64,000 bases of DNA, taken from Dendrocalamus latiflorus (Eukaryota; Streptophyta; Magnoliopsida; Poales; Poaceae). The stretch is taken from the NCBI GenBank assembly GCA_017311315.1, contig CM029626.1, positions 13,546,106 to 13,610,105 of the forward strand, given 5' to 3'. The position numbers and the translations under genes were made by a program. Shown here in pieces: positions 22,573-35,207 of the stretch (positions are counted from its first letter, which is position 1; every line of letters begins with the position of its first letter). A model generated the notes under the pieces. The model searched no databases. It saw only the letters and a program-made list of their open reading frames with translations, and was not told where the DNA came from.

Positions 22573-24171
22573 TGCATGTCGGATCAAGCAGGCCATGCCC
22601 AAAACCAAGTAGCCAACACACACCGCCCAAGCACACAAGAACATAAAGGATCATCACTAACTAGCTAGACAGTAGCATGATCTGCACGCCCACACATGTG
22701 ATGTAGTACTGTCCCGGAGAAGATGTACTGTACGAGGCGAGCAGGCTTCCTTAACCTCTCCAAAAGAGGGCGAACAATCGTGACATGGCGCGCGCGCTCC
22801 AGCCCACTCGCGCGCTGCCGGAGCGAGCTATCGCTTGTTTTTGCAGCGAGCAAACGATCGAGCGCGAGTCGTCCTCGGCGAGAGGAGCCGTAGGACGTAC
22901 GCGCCCCCCACAAGCTCAGCTCGACGGCTACGGCCGACCTAATAATGCTGACTGGAGCCGGGATCGATGGCGAGCGCTCGGCCGCGCGCCGGAGACCACG
23001 TCATGGAACGTACGAGCCGACGGCGACGGCCGCATGATCGATATATGCGTTACAGGACGCCCCGCGCCTCCTTACCTCTTTTGTTTCGTTGCAGCGATCG
23101 AACGTCGTAACATCAGCGCTAGAGAACGGCTGGGGCCTGTTGCAACTTGCGCGCCTTAGTTCCCTGTCTATTCCTTGTCTGCGCCATCGGTGTATTCCTT
23201 GCTTAATTACTGCTTTGCCTGGTAAGCATTTTTATGTTGTTTTGCTTATGGTTTAAAATTTCATTCTCTTACCGCAGTAAAATATAAGAGAGCGACCAGT
23301 GTCTGTATGCATATTATGCATTTTACACACACTTTTCCCAGCGGCGGTGAAGCCAGAAATTTTGAGATGGTGTGCTGATAGCCTAAGATTAATTAAGTAG
23401 TTCAAGATTTGTCTGAGTGCAAATATAGTATGCTTTGATTTACATGTTTGGCTAAACTAATACTAGTATTTACTTTTTTTTTTAGAAAAGATGGGGTTCA
23501 ATTGAACCCAGATAGCTCAGGCCAAATCTGCTCCTGCTGCCTACCATTCACCATCCATCCATAAACTAAAAGTAGTATGTACCATAGATATCCCTATAAC
23601 ATAATTTATGTATGTGTCAATTCAGCTTTTTAGTTAGTAGGGGTGTGTGTGTGTGAGTAGAAACTAATTTTGTTTTTTGTATGCTGTCTAGTTTTTGTTA
23701 AATCTAAGTTAAATTTCCTGTTCGTTGGATTGGCTTTTAGACAGTTTTATCTGATTTTGATCAATGCTTCAAAAAAGTGAATTATACCCAAAAAAATCAG
23801 TAACCTTGTACATAATAGACATCACATATAAAAAACAATGAAACAGACTTAAAGCTCTCCAAATATGCAACTCGAGCAAAACCGAACGGGCGTAATTAAC
23901 GTACACAACATTTTTAGGGATGAGCAATTTATTTTCTGCGAGGAGTTCTTCCGTTACCACAGATCTAGCGAACGGAAACGTGCGCGCCGTCCGTCCACTG
24001 GCTCCAGTAACCTGATCCTGCGGAACAGTGCAACACCCGTTAGGTGCTGTATTTAGTCCTTGCTTAGCACAATAATTTCTGTTGCGAATTAAGCTCTCTT
24101 TCTCTCTCTGTCCTCTCTCTCTCACACACGCGCACACACGCGTACACAGTCACGCAGGGTACTGTACTCTA
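22573..24171. other. Intergenic region upstream of the zinc-finger gene
   Basis: No credible gene. A GC-rich patch (about 22740-23160) holds overlapping open frames on both strands without any known domain. The segment from about 23460 to 24065 is AT-rich. The last 100 bases before the ATG are the CT/CA-rich leader of the zinc-finger gene. No clear TATA box could be assigned. Confidence 0.45.
24091..24154 (+). repeat. CT/CA-rich microsatellite in the likely 5' UTR
   Basis: A run of CTCTCTTTCTCTCTCTGTC-type pyrimidine repeats followed by ACACACGCGCACACACG. Such CT tracts are common in plant 5' leaders and sometimes affect transcription. It ends about 18 bases before the start codon. Confidence 0.75.
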
Positions 24172-24570
24172 ATGGAGCTTAATAGGGAGCAGGCTGAGCT
24201 CAGCCTTGAGCTCACCCTCCTCCACTCCTCGGCCGTGCCGGAGCCCCCCGGCTTCTTCCTCTGCATGTACTGCGACCGCAAGTTCTACAGCTCGCAGGCG
24301 CTCGGCGGCCACCAGAACGCGCACAAGTACGAGCGCAGCCTGGCCAAGCGCCGGCGGGAGATCGCCGCCGCGATGCGCGCGCAAGGGGCGGGCGCGCCTG
24401 CGCAGGACGCGAGGCCCGGGGACGGCGCCAGTCTCGTTGCTGCGGCCGAGAAGGTGAGGGTGGAGACGCAGCAAGCTGCTGCTCTGGTGCCTGGCCTGGC
24501 ACGCAACAAGGGCTCGTCGGAGTACAGCGTCGAGCGCGCCGACGAGCTGGACTTGTCTCTCAGGCTATGA
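24172..24570 (+). CDS. Single-finger C2H2 (QALGGH) zinc-finger protein with EAR motif
   Basis: Intronless, 132 residues. One plant-specific C2H2 finger: Cys31, Cys34, His47 and His51, with the invariant QALGGH core (residues 42-47) that contacts DNA. A basic stretch (KYERSLAKRRRE) follows the finger. The C-terminus ELDLSLRL (125-132) is an EAR repression motif (LxLxL), and the N-terminal LSLELTLL (10-17) is a second Leu-rich EAR-like patch. By family (SUPERMAN/KNUCKLES/ZFP type) this is a nuclear transcriptional repressor in organ development. The start at 24172 is chosen over the in-frame ATG at 24082 because MELNREQAELSLELTLL is conserved-looking while the extension is encoded by the microsatellite leader. 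The GC-rich frame ends cleanly at TGA. The exact orthologue is not assigned. Confidence 0.9.
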   Translation: MELNREQAELSLELTLLHSSAVPEPPGFFLCMYCDRKFYSSQALGGHQNAHKYERSLAKRRREIAAAMRAQGAGAPAQDARPGDGASLVAAAEKVRVETQQAAALVPGLARNKGSSEYSVERADELDLSLRL

Positions 24571-25157
24571 TCTATTCGTTCCTTCTTGTGCCTTTAATTG
24601 ATCATCCACATGCGCTCTTTCGGTATGTCAGTGCATACTGTGATGAGTACATGTCAACTGTTTAATTGGTGGTATATTAATTAATTGGACGCACATATAT
24701 GTCAAATAATTTGTTTGTGTATCTCTCTTCTAGTTGAGTCTGTCTGGTGGAATTTGTTGGCAAGAAAGACAGTTGATTTGTCGATTTATTCAAAGAGCAC
24801 GGAGATTTGGTGTGTTCTTCTGTTGTTTCATCTTTCTTCTCAGTTAGCTCATTTATGTTGGCATATCTTTAATTGAAGTGGCTTTTGGGGACTTTCTCAA
24901 GTGGTTCAAAATTGTGTATATTCCATGTGAGATTTCTCTCATTTAACTTACAAACAAATACATAACTATTTCTACTCCTCCACCCAAGCATGCTTTGTCA
25001 ATATTCAATAATACTTGTGCAACCGCAACTAGTGCTAGCATAAGATAAGACATACTAGACTGGGTTTTCCAGGCTTCCAGCTAGATAATTCGCCCCGCCC
25101 CGCCCCCCCCCCCCCCCCCCCCCCCCAAAAAAAAACTCATGTTCTAGCTTGAAATTA
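24571..25157. other. Downstream region of the zinc-finger gene
   Basis: Probable 3' UTR then AT-rich DNA; no coding signal. Ends with a poly-C tract. Confidence 0.5.
25103..25135. repeat. Poly-C tract followed by poly-A
   Basis: 24 consecutive C (25103-25126) followed by 9 A. The C-run length is likely unstable in replication and hard to sequence. Confidence 0.95.
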
Positions 25158-25409
25158 TTTCTTCCGTTTATTTTTATAAGGCACAGTTTTTCTTGGCACG
25201 GTCTTCAAAATTGAACTTTGACCAGTAGTTTCACTTACGATGTATTGTTAGAAACTACATGATCATATAAAGCTCTTTCAAATACGAATCTAATGGTACA
25301 ACTTTTGTATAACCAAACGTATATATACACTGTTAGACTAATTGTTGGTTAAAACATACAAAGTTTGAAGCTTCAAATACGTGCGCTCCTTGTATAAATC
25401 ATTGGGGAG
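25158..25409. mobile_element. Stowaway-like MITE
   Basis: Left end TTTCTTCCGTTTATTTTTATA, after TA. The right end, read inverted, is CTCCCCAATGATTTATACAAGG, followed by TA (25410-25411). The interior contains the TTTGACC-type sequences usual in this family. No coding capacity. Confidence 0.55.
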
Positions 25410-28400
25410 TAACAATTTAGGTTGCTATGTTTCCAGTTCTGACGAAGAATGATGACTGGATATGAAAATACAACTAGGAGGAAGTGTAATAATACTGAAT
25501 CAGCCTATTGTTTGCCGGTTGCCATACTTTTGCTCTTATTTGATTAATTTCTGGCAGTGCTCTCATATGGTCAAATGCGCGCACTACATACCATACATGT
25601 TCTCGTTCTAGATGACAATTTATAATTTTTAGCTGCAACTTATTACTCTAATATAGGGCGGGTTCTTTTGGTGCTGATGATGGCTTATGGCTTATGGTTT
25701 AAATATTTAAATTATGACTGTTCGTGTGAGGTAGTACGCAGAGGAACATAGTGGCATGTAATTTTCACTGATACAGCTCAACTCAATATACTTTTTACTA
25801 TAATTTTTCTATTGACCTCGCTTTAAAAACACATCATTTACAAGTTAGTTACTATAGACAGTATAAACATAAGATAATTTTTAAATAAAAACTAGTTATA
25901 TAGTAATTATGAAAAGAAGCCGAAGCAAATTAAAAAGACGACTGAAAAGTATAAAAGAACGAGCCGCTACACTATCTGCTTGTATCATCCAGAGTGCTGC
26001 TGCATCACTGATGAAAGGACATACACATGCAAAAGATTTACATTCCACTGCCCTCTCCACCGGCCGGCTAGCTCCCTCGACTCTCTCTCTCGCCCGCTAG
26101 CCAGTCTTTTAAGAAGCTCTCTATCTCTCTACTGGATCAGTCTATAACTCTAAATAAGGAAAAGGTCGTGGATAAAGAGAAAAAGCACAACGAAAAGTAC
26201 TTGATTAAGGTACGTTTCTGAAATAAATTAATTATGTGTCTAGAACGTCCTGTTAATGAAAAATCTCTTTTAATTTTCTGTAAAATAAAGGAAAAAGTTT
26301 CTGAAAGCGTGTATTGTAGTGGCCAGTCTGAAGTCTGAACTTGGAGAGCTGGAAAGCTAGATGATGCCCAACTCGTCGTTAATTGAATTGCAAACACAGT
26401 TGATCTGATGAGATATATATATTAGACCTTAATGCCTTTTATTTTACTTTCTGAAAAGACATTTGAAATGTTTCTACTGTTTAGCACAAAGCATAATACG
26501 AATTAATTATTCGTCGCTTCTAACGGAGATCAAGTTTGGTTCGATATTTTTTCTAGAAAATCAACAAACATCTCTCCCTAGATATGTAACATATAATTTT
26601 TGGGAGTTTTTAAAAGATCTTTAGGTTAGGGGTGCATGGATTACATCGAGAGGAAGGGATGCATCGCTCAGATATGTACCTCTCTGCTCCCCTGCCATCC
26701 ACCATATATATGGAGCTCAAAATACACTTGTAGTTAAAAACGTTTTAGAGCCTACCAACGAGACTCCATTGTGAAAATAACTGGACTATCCTGACAAAAG
26801 GTTCAATATTGGATTTCCACAATAGGTATGTTGGGCTTATTTTGTTTCTAAGTACTGTATATGAAAGTATTTTCATTATTATTTTTTGCTAGCTAGTGAG
26901 ATGTATGAAATGTTAATCCCTAATACCTAATTACTCTTCCAACTTTATTTGTAATGAAGGCCGATGGAAATGAGGCTGACGTGTACAAGATTGAGGCTAT
27001 CTTTGAGGCACAAGAATTTAATAGCATGGAGAGAAAAACATTTGTTGTGAGCTAATGGAAAGGCATACTCTTCAAATTTATTCCTTTATTTCAAACATGC
27101 CGAATCTCTTGTTTACCTCTTTAAGATAAGGTACAACCCTAAATTTGATTTTAGTTCTAGTCGAGCTACAACCTAGAGATATTGAATTCCACCTTCAAGA
27201 ATAAGGAACTTGAATTTCATCTGGATTTTTGGATTCTCATATAATTCAGCAGTTGATTGCATTAATTAGTTAATTAACTAGCAAATTTACCATGCAACTG
27301 CGTGGCTAGCTACTATAGTACATATGTTTTTATTTGCAGACGACTTATATTTATTATACAACTCTAATACTTGTGATTGAAAATATAGTTGTATTTCTTG
27401 TTACAACTGTATTAGTTTTAATATAAATCATATTAATTTGTACAGTTATAATTTAGATCCATCAAAATAAGTGGTGTAGATCTTTTTCTTTCTTCTTTGA
27501 TTAGTATAGAATTTCTTGCCGTTGAGAGCAAACATAGGGACTTTTTTTCTATAGTTTTAATAATGTAATAGAATATTAGTCTATTGATGGCGAATAAGGC
27601 TAGCAGAGATTAATAGAGAGAGGGTCAAACTAATTAACTGCATCCCATCTCTTTCATTCTCAAGACTAACGAATGGGATGAGTTGGTTACCGCTCCTATC
27701 TTTAATTCTTTGACAAAGAGAGGGTCACGGAATATAATCAACCTAACGTATCGTTGGCGCAATTTAATTGATTACACACGGCCCTTTAGCCATGTACCCC
27801 AGATTATTTTCAAATTCAGTAAGTAATTGGTGTGTTATATCAAATTATATATAGGTTACAAAACCGACTCAAAACTTATCACCAACTTAAGCTTAGTCAT
27901 TTGTTACACCTCATATCCAGTGGAAGGGAAATGTCACACATTACAATGGATTGAGCTGTACAAAGAGCCAATCTGAACACTTCCGGTAAAATGGCAAACT
28001 GGACACCAACCTAAAAATATCATATATAGGCCGACATCAATCCTTTAAATTTAGGAAACGAATTAATAATAACATTCATCTGCATTGCATCTATTTAATA
28101 GATAAACATTGTTATCAAAATAAAAATCCTTTTCTCCCACGTGGTTAGTACTGGAAGCAGTACTGCTGCTAGCTTTAAGATTGAAATTCTCAGCGTTATC
28201 CGTCAGCTTAGATTCCTGAACGTCTATATATGGGAAATATATATGTGGCTGCCCAGGGGTAACTACCCATCCGGAATTTTTTAGCAGCGCACGGATCATA
28301 TTGATCGATATACCAGTCAAGCTTCCAACAGTAGTTCTAGATCTACACTTTCTTCCTCGAAGCCAAAGCATACATACAACATTATATTATTCAATCTGCT

Positions 28401-28460
28401 TCCTATATAAGGATCTGTCTGACAAAAAATATTTCATGAGCATGCATGCTATATATACAG
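25410..28460. other. Gene-poor intergenic DNA
   Basis: AT-rich, with scattered short open frames. A short + strand open stretch at about 26957-27050 (ADGNEADVYKIEAIFEAQEF) and a 102-codon minus-strand frame at 28063-28371 (NSGWVVTPGQPHIYFPYIDV inside) look mildly protein-like. Neither has a recognisable domain, promoter or splice context; they may be relic exons. Confidence 0.4.
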
Positions 28461-30500
28461 TGTAGGATCAAGTATGGTGAGTCAGATAAGGTAAATGACT
28501 TTCTAAAATCTTTCATCTGGTATTAGCAACATAATACAGTGGAAAACATAAGCCCACTAGTTTTACCAAAGCCAAGAACCAAAGATCACAAAGTCACCTG
28601 AGACAAACAGTCTCACCGGTTTGACCGTCGGTCAAAGGATGATCGGACCACACAGCCAGTCGAACTGGATGTCGGCTGCAGTCTGACAGCTCAACCGGTC
28701 GGACTGGATCTCAGGGGTGGTCTGATCGCTCTACAAACATAAGAAAAAATAGTACTGCCCACGACCAAGAAAAATGCTAACTCCTTAACTATTTATCCAA
28801 ACAAGATGAAACTTGATACAAAACCCCCCTAGAATGTTATGAACCTATTTTAATCATTGATTGTGAAGATCATAGTCAAATTTCAGACCTTTACCTAAAA
28901 CATGAAAGATTGCACCAAAACCAGACAAAAGAGAGAAATTCCGACCTGCACTTGCTCGTGAGTACTTGATGATCTAGATGATTTTGCATAAGTTCTCATA
29001 TGTTATAGCAAGTTAGATCACAACACAAAAGAATGAGAAACCGAGAAAAACCAAGAACTCATCAAAAAAAACTTAAGAAAGTAAGGAAAATTAAACAAGA
29101 ACACAAAGGGAATACGGTAAACAAGTTTGATCTCAATTTCTACAAAAGAATGAAGGATTACAGCCACTCCACACTTTGGAGGATAGACCTCTCACAAAAG
29201 CACACACAAAGGTTTTAACAAAAGAAACCTAACCCTAACTCTATCTCATCCAGCACAAGAGATATTTTCTCTCAACACATATAAGGGCTTATATAGTAGA
29301 GACTCCTCACCTCACATCTAACCCTAACAACCAGTACACACTTAGTGGATACAACCACTTATAATTGAAAATTCTGGTAACCCATACACAAACAGATTTT
29401 ACACACACTTGCACGCTTTTAAAGTGCGACTTCCACATAGTTCTAATAGCCTAATAAGACGCTTCATCCTCCATGACGTGACCTAATCCACCTTAGGACA
29501 CCGTCGCGGTTTTGCAAACCGCTCCTCCACTCAATATTGGACAATTTACACAATTGCCACCCACCAGTCTTCACAATTAATGTTTCACCTCGAAGCAAAC
29601 TCCAAAATAAGGTCCATGATGTCCAATGATTTGCTGCCAAGCCTATACGCTTCCGGCCTCCTCTCGGATCCCCTCCACTTTAAACTGCCCAAGCCCAATA
29701 ACACATCACATACATGCACATGCCTCATCACATTCTTGTTTTTCTCATGTGCTTCTCCACTTGAGATGTAGCCTCACCTGGACTTACACGACCCTCCATG
29801 GCCTCGGACTCCTCTCCTAGCCTCGGTCTTGCCATTGACCGCCAACAATTACCAAGCGTCTTACACATCAAAGAACAACCAATCGTCTCAAGCACAAGTC
29901 ACATGCACTTGCTTCTCGTTAGCAAACACCACATGGTACTCTCACCATAATTAACATAATGAATAAACTCCCAACTAACACCTGAATAGACTTCCACCAA
30001 AACTAACACCTTGCAAAGACTCACAAAAAGCTCCTAGAGAAACAATACAACCGAGACACAGCTCAGCTCACTTAACTTAGCACAGGCAGTCAGACCTCCC
30101 AAGTCAACATCAATCAAACCCCTGTAACAGGGGACCGGTCTAACCGCAGCAACCATGCCAGTCAGACCGTTCGACACCCTCCAGTCAGACTGTCATCAAC
30201 TGGCTAGTCGTACCACTCTCAAAACCTTCACGCAACAAAACAAAGACCTCTCTGAAATAAACGTACCACCAACAAGAAATCGGTCACACCGGACCTCTGG
30301 TTGGACTGCTGCCCACGGCTGGTTAAACCATTGGACACCTGATAGCAAAACTAAAGAGTGCAAAAGATATTAAATCAAACTCCAGCTTCGACAATGAAGT
30401 ACAAGTAAAGTCATATACTCATCATATAACATAGGATGACCTTCACATAATCTCACATATAGGTTACCTCGATCATATAAGAAAATTCAATCTCAGTGAA
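28461..30500. mobile_element. Possible LTR or LTR-element remnant with ACCGGTC-type motifs
   Basis: Begins TGTAGGATCAAGTATGG (the inverse of an LTR end). Clusters of CAACCGGTCGGACTGG / CCAGTCAGACCGTT-like motifs lie near both ends (28610-28740 and 30130-30320), a feature of some grass LTR-element sequences. The middle (29220-29900) is C-rich on this strand with no usable frame. No target duplication or paired LTR was found, so this is a tentative call. Confidence 0.35.
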
Positions 30501-30531
30501 AGTTTATAAGATGGTATTTATGGGCCTGTTC

Positions 30532-30764
30532 TTTTTAGCCTCTAAAAGCTGTTTTTTTGCATTTCTACAATAAGTAGCTTCTAAACATAGTATCTTTTCA
30601 AGATAGGGTCTACTAGTTAATTGTAGTACATACTGTACCAACTTCATTTATATCGGCAAAAACCGCACGTGGGTTTCTATTACTCTATAATCTTTTAAAC
30701 AAACAACCCAAAAGTCACAAGTCGCAGCCAAAAGCCATAAGCTTTAGCCAAAAAAAACAGACCC
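30532..30764. mobile_element. Tourist-like MITE, family B copy 1
   Basis: Termini GGGCCTGTTCTTTTTAGCC and (inverted) GGGTCTGTTTTTTTTGGC, with the direct repeat TAT on both sides. Same family as 34024-34184 and 59132-59358. The interior carries the shared ATATCGGCAAAAACCGCACG segment. Confidence 0.65.
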
Positions 30765-31052
30765 TATATATGATAGAAAGTGTCATGTTTCACTTTTCAT
30801 CTAGAAACATATGTGGTAGGTAATTATGGGCAGTGGGCGATCCACTGACCTAATTAATAATTCTCAAATCATACAATAAAATAACATCAGCCCAGCAAAT
30901 AATAAGATGAAAAATATGAGAACAAGGCATATATATAATGCCACCGATGAAAAATAATTGCATGAACAAAATGACAAAAGAATCTTGACTACACACTCCA
31001 TCTATGAACTTCTTCTATCGTCGATACTGATCCTTCACCTTTGCAACCCCCC

Positions 31053-31665
31053 AATAATGGAATTCATGGCCAATCTAGCTCTGTGCACGCCGAATTGCCA
31101 GTTCTAGCCCCCGCCCGGGAGGAATTCCGAATTTGGCCCCCTTACGCGTTCAATGGCCGCACGAGGTCGCTGACGCAATCAGAGACCTCGCGAGGAGAAG
31201 ATGGTGTGACCGGAGACTGTATGAGGAATTCCGGGTTTGGCCCCCTTGCACGTTTAGCGGCCGCACGAGGTCACTGACGCGGTCAGAGACCTTGCAAGGA
31301 GGAGATGGTGTGACCGGGGACTGTATGAGGTGGCCCGCCCGCCACGCGCCCATTGGCCTCTCCTCCGTAGCCGCCCGTGAAACCAAACTGGATGGGGCGA
31401 GCGTGACAATAAGCATGCATGTAGAGGAAGACGAAGACGTGGGACTCTTCGCATGATGGGCCCCATAGGGGAGGAGTGGCTGGAGGGCCACCTCGTGCGG
31501 TCTCCGGTCGCGCCATCTCCTCCCACGGTCGAAGACCACGTCAGCTACCTCGCGCGGCTGCTGAGCACGCAAAGGGGCAAAACCCGGAATTCCCCAGGAC
31601 AGAGGGTAAAACTTGCAATTCAGCGCGCGCACGGGGCAGATTGGCCATGCTCTCCCAATAATCAG
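31053..31665. mobile_element. Long inverted-repeat element (MULE-like or foldback)
   Basis: The two halves are inverted repeats of roughly 200 bp. Left: CATGGCCAATCT, GAATTGCCAGTT, GGAATTCCG.TTTGGCCCCC, GCCGCACGAGGT. The same order is found inverted on the right (for example AAACCCGGAATTCCCC at 31588 and AGATTGGCCATG at 31640). A 104-bp unit is tandemly duplicated in the left arm (31121-31224 and 31225-31328). The centre carries a GATGGGGCGAGCGTGAC-type spacer. Long terminal inverted repeats suggest a Mutator-like MITE, but no 9-bp duplication was seen. Confidence 0.6.
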
Positions 31666-33687
31666 AGGTCCGATCCCATACACGACCTGTCATGAATCAG
31701 AATTCGTACGTCCGAGTGGTCAATTACAACAGGCCGTACGTACGCTGCACTTGCATCGAAACAAAAATCATTGCATATGCAAGTTTTTTAAATATATACT
31801 GCGGAGAAATGACGAAGAACCGGCATATTGCTTCCATCAAAGTTCAATAAGACTACTAGTACTAGCTGTACTGTAGTAATTAATTACTTTAATATGCAAT
31901 GTCTCTCAGGTTAATTTGTATGAATGCATGGCTGAAGTTTCTAGGAATGTCTAGTTTAGGAGCATTGCGCGCAATGTAATTAGCTTGAGATACGAAGTTG
32001 ACACCTGGTGATCAGTATGCTCACATCTAGAACCATGTATATTAATGGTGAAGCAATTAAATCGAGTATAACATGTAGGTGAACGTTGCCAACAGACTGT
32101 GCGCGATCATCCATTAATTAATTCAATTTGAGATAACACTCTTCTGTCGGTAGGAACCGGTAGTTATCGCGCAATACCTGTCTCATCTGCCGCCTGTAAG
32201 GTATACCTTAGTACATGAGTACATCGCTAAATGCAAAGAGTTACTAATTAAGAAAGTATCATTATGTAGTTAATTTGATATGGGGATTCATGGGTGTGAT
32301 GTCGATTATCAGAGGTGCGCGCCCAGAAATTGACGCTAGGATATCGAGGATATCGAGCGGACAAGAATATATATATATACCGCGTACCAAACTGTACATA
32401 ATCCTTGCAAGATTTTCTCGTCCATTCTGGTAGTTCTTGGTCTAGCTAGCACAGGCCGAGGTCGTCACAGATCGATCCAATTAATGCAAAATATTGTTAG
32501 GGGGTGCCGATATATTAGCCTTGCTGAAACATTAATTATGTGTGTGTGTGTATATACACACACAAACAAAGATTTATGCAGAACTAGTTTTGAGTTATTA
32601 GTATACATCAGAGCATAAATATTATCGTGTCACTGATATTATAAGTAGAAACCTGTCAGATACTGCTTAATTTGTGTATCTCTATTTGCAAATAGAGCTG
32701 GCATGCCATTGCTCTTTCACTATATAAAGCCTGTGCATGTACTTATCCTGTGTGTATTTGTCCTTCAACTGTATATACCCAGTATGCACTTATCCTCTAT
32801 AGAACTAGTATTTATCACTCTAGATATGCTCTCTATAGAGAATAAAGATTGTACATGTAGAACGTGTCCTAACTGATTGCAAACAATGTTAAATCCAATC
32901 GATCAATTACTTGGGAACTAGTTTATACAAAAGTAAGAGGTCACCACATGTTTCTGAAATAAATGATTCGATGATACATATCTTCATTCCACTTCATCCT
33001 GATCTGCAGAACTCTCATGTATAGTTGTGATCTCCTACAGAAAGTGGTCATTGCGCAGATTAAATATCGTCTCCTGAGAAACGAACATTAGTGTTAAGAC
33101 ACGCAACACCTTGTGGCTTGTTGAGACAGTCATGAGCCTGTTGTGTACCATGACGGCGCAACAGTTTGCACTACGTACACAAGGTCAACCGGCTAACTCA
33201 AACATAACAATCAATGGAATCGAGATCGACATGCCAACGACGTCAACCCTTAAAAAGCCTTCTTCTGGTAAGGGACCACACATCGTAATGGTCCAAAACT
33301 CCAAATGAAGGAGGATTCCAGTGCTATATATTATTCACATCTCAATGAAGCTATCAGTGAACAATAATGGAGCTAGCTAGCTCAAAGTTCAAAGGCGTCA
33401 TACAGCAAGCAACCTGCTTGGTAGCTTGCTCAATAATGCCCCAAATCCGAGCAACATACCATGCGAATCATACATGAAGACGTACACGAACGCCGATCCA
33501 GTATGATCAGACTAGTCAATATATAAGGTACGTAGTACAAACCAATTCGGTACGTGGTCCTATATGTGCTGGGAGCACGTACGTACGAGCTACGAGGCAT
33601 GAATTAATGGACCACCGTACCATCTGGTCCATCACGTACGCAAGGCTGAGCCTGATGGATGGATCGGTTGGTGCAGAGCAAAGCTAT
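31666..33687. other. Intergenic DNA, no gene recognised
   Basis: AT-rich, with a (TG)n/(TA)n/(CA)n microsatellite at 32538-32568 that can form a hairpin. Short open frames only. Confidence 0.45.
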
Positions 33688-33964
33688 GGGCGTGATCAGC
33701 GGCTTAGGCTTCTGGCTTATTTTTTACTATTCATAAGTTTCGTCTTTTTTTGAATTTTGGCTTTTTGTTGAGCTTTTTTGCCGGTTCTTTTTTTTCCCGT
33801 ATTTGTTTGTATTATACGTAATGGGCTAACATAATTTTTTTATTTTTAAATTTTTTAAATTTAATTATGCTAAATAAGCCTCTGTCAGCTACAGTGCTTT
33901 TTTCAGCCAGCTATAGTATTTTCAGCCATAAGCCACGAGCTTTTCAGCCATGTTGATCGCCCCC
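33688..33964 (+). mobile_element. Tourist-like MITE, family A copy 2
   Basis: Ends GGGCGTGATCAGC and GTTGATCGCCCC are inverted, with TAT on both sides. The interior shares CTATTCATAAGTTTCGTC, TTTTTTGCCGGTTC and TTTCAGCCATAAGCCACGAG with the copy at 35208 and, more loosely, 58398. Confidence 0.75.
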
Positions 33965-34023
33965 TATATTAGCCACCTTCTTTTGGTAATTTTGCTTTTG
34001 GCTACTTTGAAAATCAAAATAAG

Positions 34024-34184
34024 GGTCTATTCTTTACCTCACAAGCCGGCGGTTTTTGACTTTTGCTACAGTACCAGCCAAAATCGCAAGTGGGTATCTG
34101 TCTCTCCGTAATCTGTACCGTAAACAGCTAAAATTCAAAACTTTCAGCCAAAAGCCATAAACCGCAGCCGAAAAGAACAGACCC
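34024..34184 (+). mobile_element. Tourist-like MITE, family B copy 2
   Basis: Ends GGGTCTATTCTTT and AAGAACAGACCC, flanked by the direct repeat TAA (34021-34023 and 34185-34187), as expected for PIF/Harbinger MITEs. Confidence 0.78.
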
Positions 34185-34187
34185 TAA

Positions 34188-35207
34188 ATGAAATAATTTT
34201 TTAAAGCGAATCCTTCGAATAGTTCTTCGGCCTCAAAACCATATGCTCCACTTTTATTTCCACCGTCGGCTATTATCATCTTAAAGGAAATAAATAAAAA
34301 CTATGAGTCACATAAAAAAAACAGAGCGGTAATCGCACGATCCAAAGCTCCAAACCAACCACACAGCCATTAATCGCGCGCGTACGAAACGATGAATCGA
34401 ACAGATGAAAACGTACGTGGATACAACTAGCTAGCTAGTCGTTTATTCTGCGGCGTGCCGTGCCATGCATGCGCAGCGGCAGGCATGCATATTGCAGCGC
34501 TGCAGGCGGTGCAGGCTAGGGCGGCCGCGCGCGAGGACGAGGAACGCATGCATGCGAGCACTTGTTCGCTACGCCGGCATTACGGTGGGGGCGGAGCGCA
34601 AGGATGTGAGCCTCAGGACCAGTGGTGCTAATGGTACGCACGTAGCTGCGTGCGTGAGTAGATGGCACTATGGCAGGCAGGCTTTGGGTAGTGCAGGCCT
34701 GCGCCGGCCGGCCGGGTTAGGGTTACCCACAAATAGCGCCTGGCCTTTGGTGCCGTGCAGACAACATAAACGCTCCCTTGTAGCCATGCCATATGTTGCA
34801 GCGGCAGCAGCATTTATCCATTTACTCTGCCTGCTATTTCCAGTGGACTATTAACAGTGAGCTAGAAGGCAATCAGAGCTAGCAGCAGCATATATCCATT
34901 TACTGTGCCTGTTACTTCCGGTGGAGTTTTAACGCTGAGCTAGAAGGCAATCAGAGTAGCTAGTCCTCTTCATAGGTGACTTCATTAACCCTAATAGTAC
35001 ACCTCCACCTGTGACTGATCAAGCTAGAGCTAAAATCCATGGCACCTACCTGTTGTGACAATCTAGAGCTCTCCAGAAATCCATTCCCCAATACAGCTAA
35101 CCCCACCTGAAAACCTCGATCAAACCTACCCTGATGTATCAGGGACAAGCGACGCTAGCTTGTAACGCAATATATAATTGCAGGATATTTTGACTCAACC
35201 ACAACTT
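34188..35207. other. Intergenic DNA with a GC-rich patch, no gene recognised
   Basis: A GC-rich segment (34440-34800) supports a 129-codon + frame (34465-34854) with no known domain and no gene context. It is followed by a tandem duplication. Not called as a gene. Confidence 0.4.
34801..34956. repeat. 78-bp tandem duplication
   Basis: Two copies with period 78. Both carry CAGCAGCAT.TATCCATTTA and GAGCTAGAAGGCAATCAGAG. The copies have diverged by several substitutions. Confidence 0.8.

Noticed and set aside
22785..23159. A 124-codon GC-rich + strand frame
   Set aside because: Overlapping open frames on both strands, no domain, no gene context; a likely result of base composition.
24082..24171. 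Upstream in-frame ATG extending the zinc-finger protein by 30 residues
   Set aside because: The extension is encoded by the CT/CA microsatellite and has no conserved look; the ATG at 24172 begins the conserved N-terminus.
28063..28371. A 102-codon minus-strand frame with protein-like text
   Set aside because: No family recognised, no splice or promoter context; kept only as a note in the intergenic entry.
31150..31683. A 177-codon minus-strand frame
   Set aside because: It runs through a long inverted-repeat element; the frame follows from the repeat composition.
34465..34854. A 129-codon + strand frame
   Set aside because: No recognisable domain or start context; runs into a tandem duplication.
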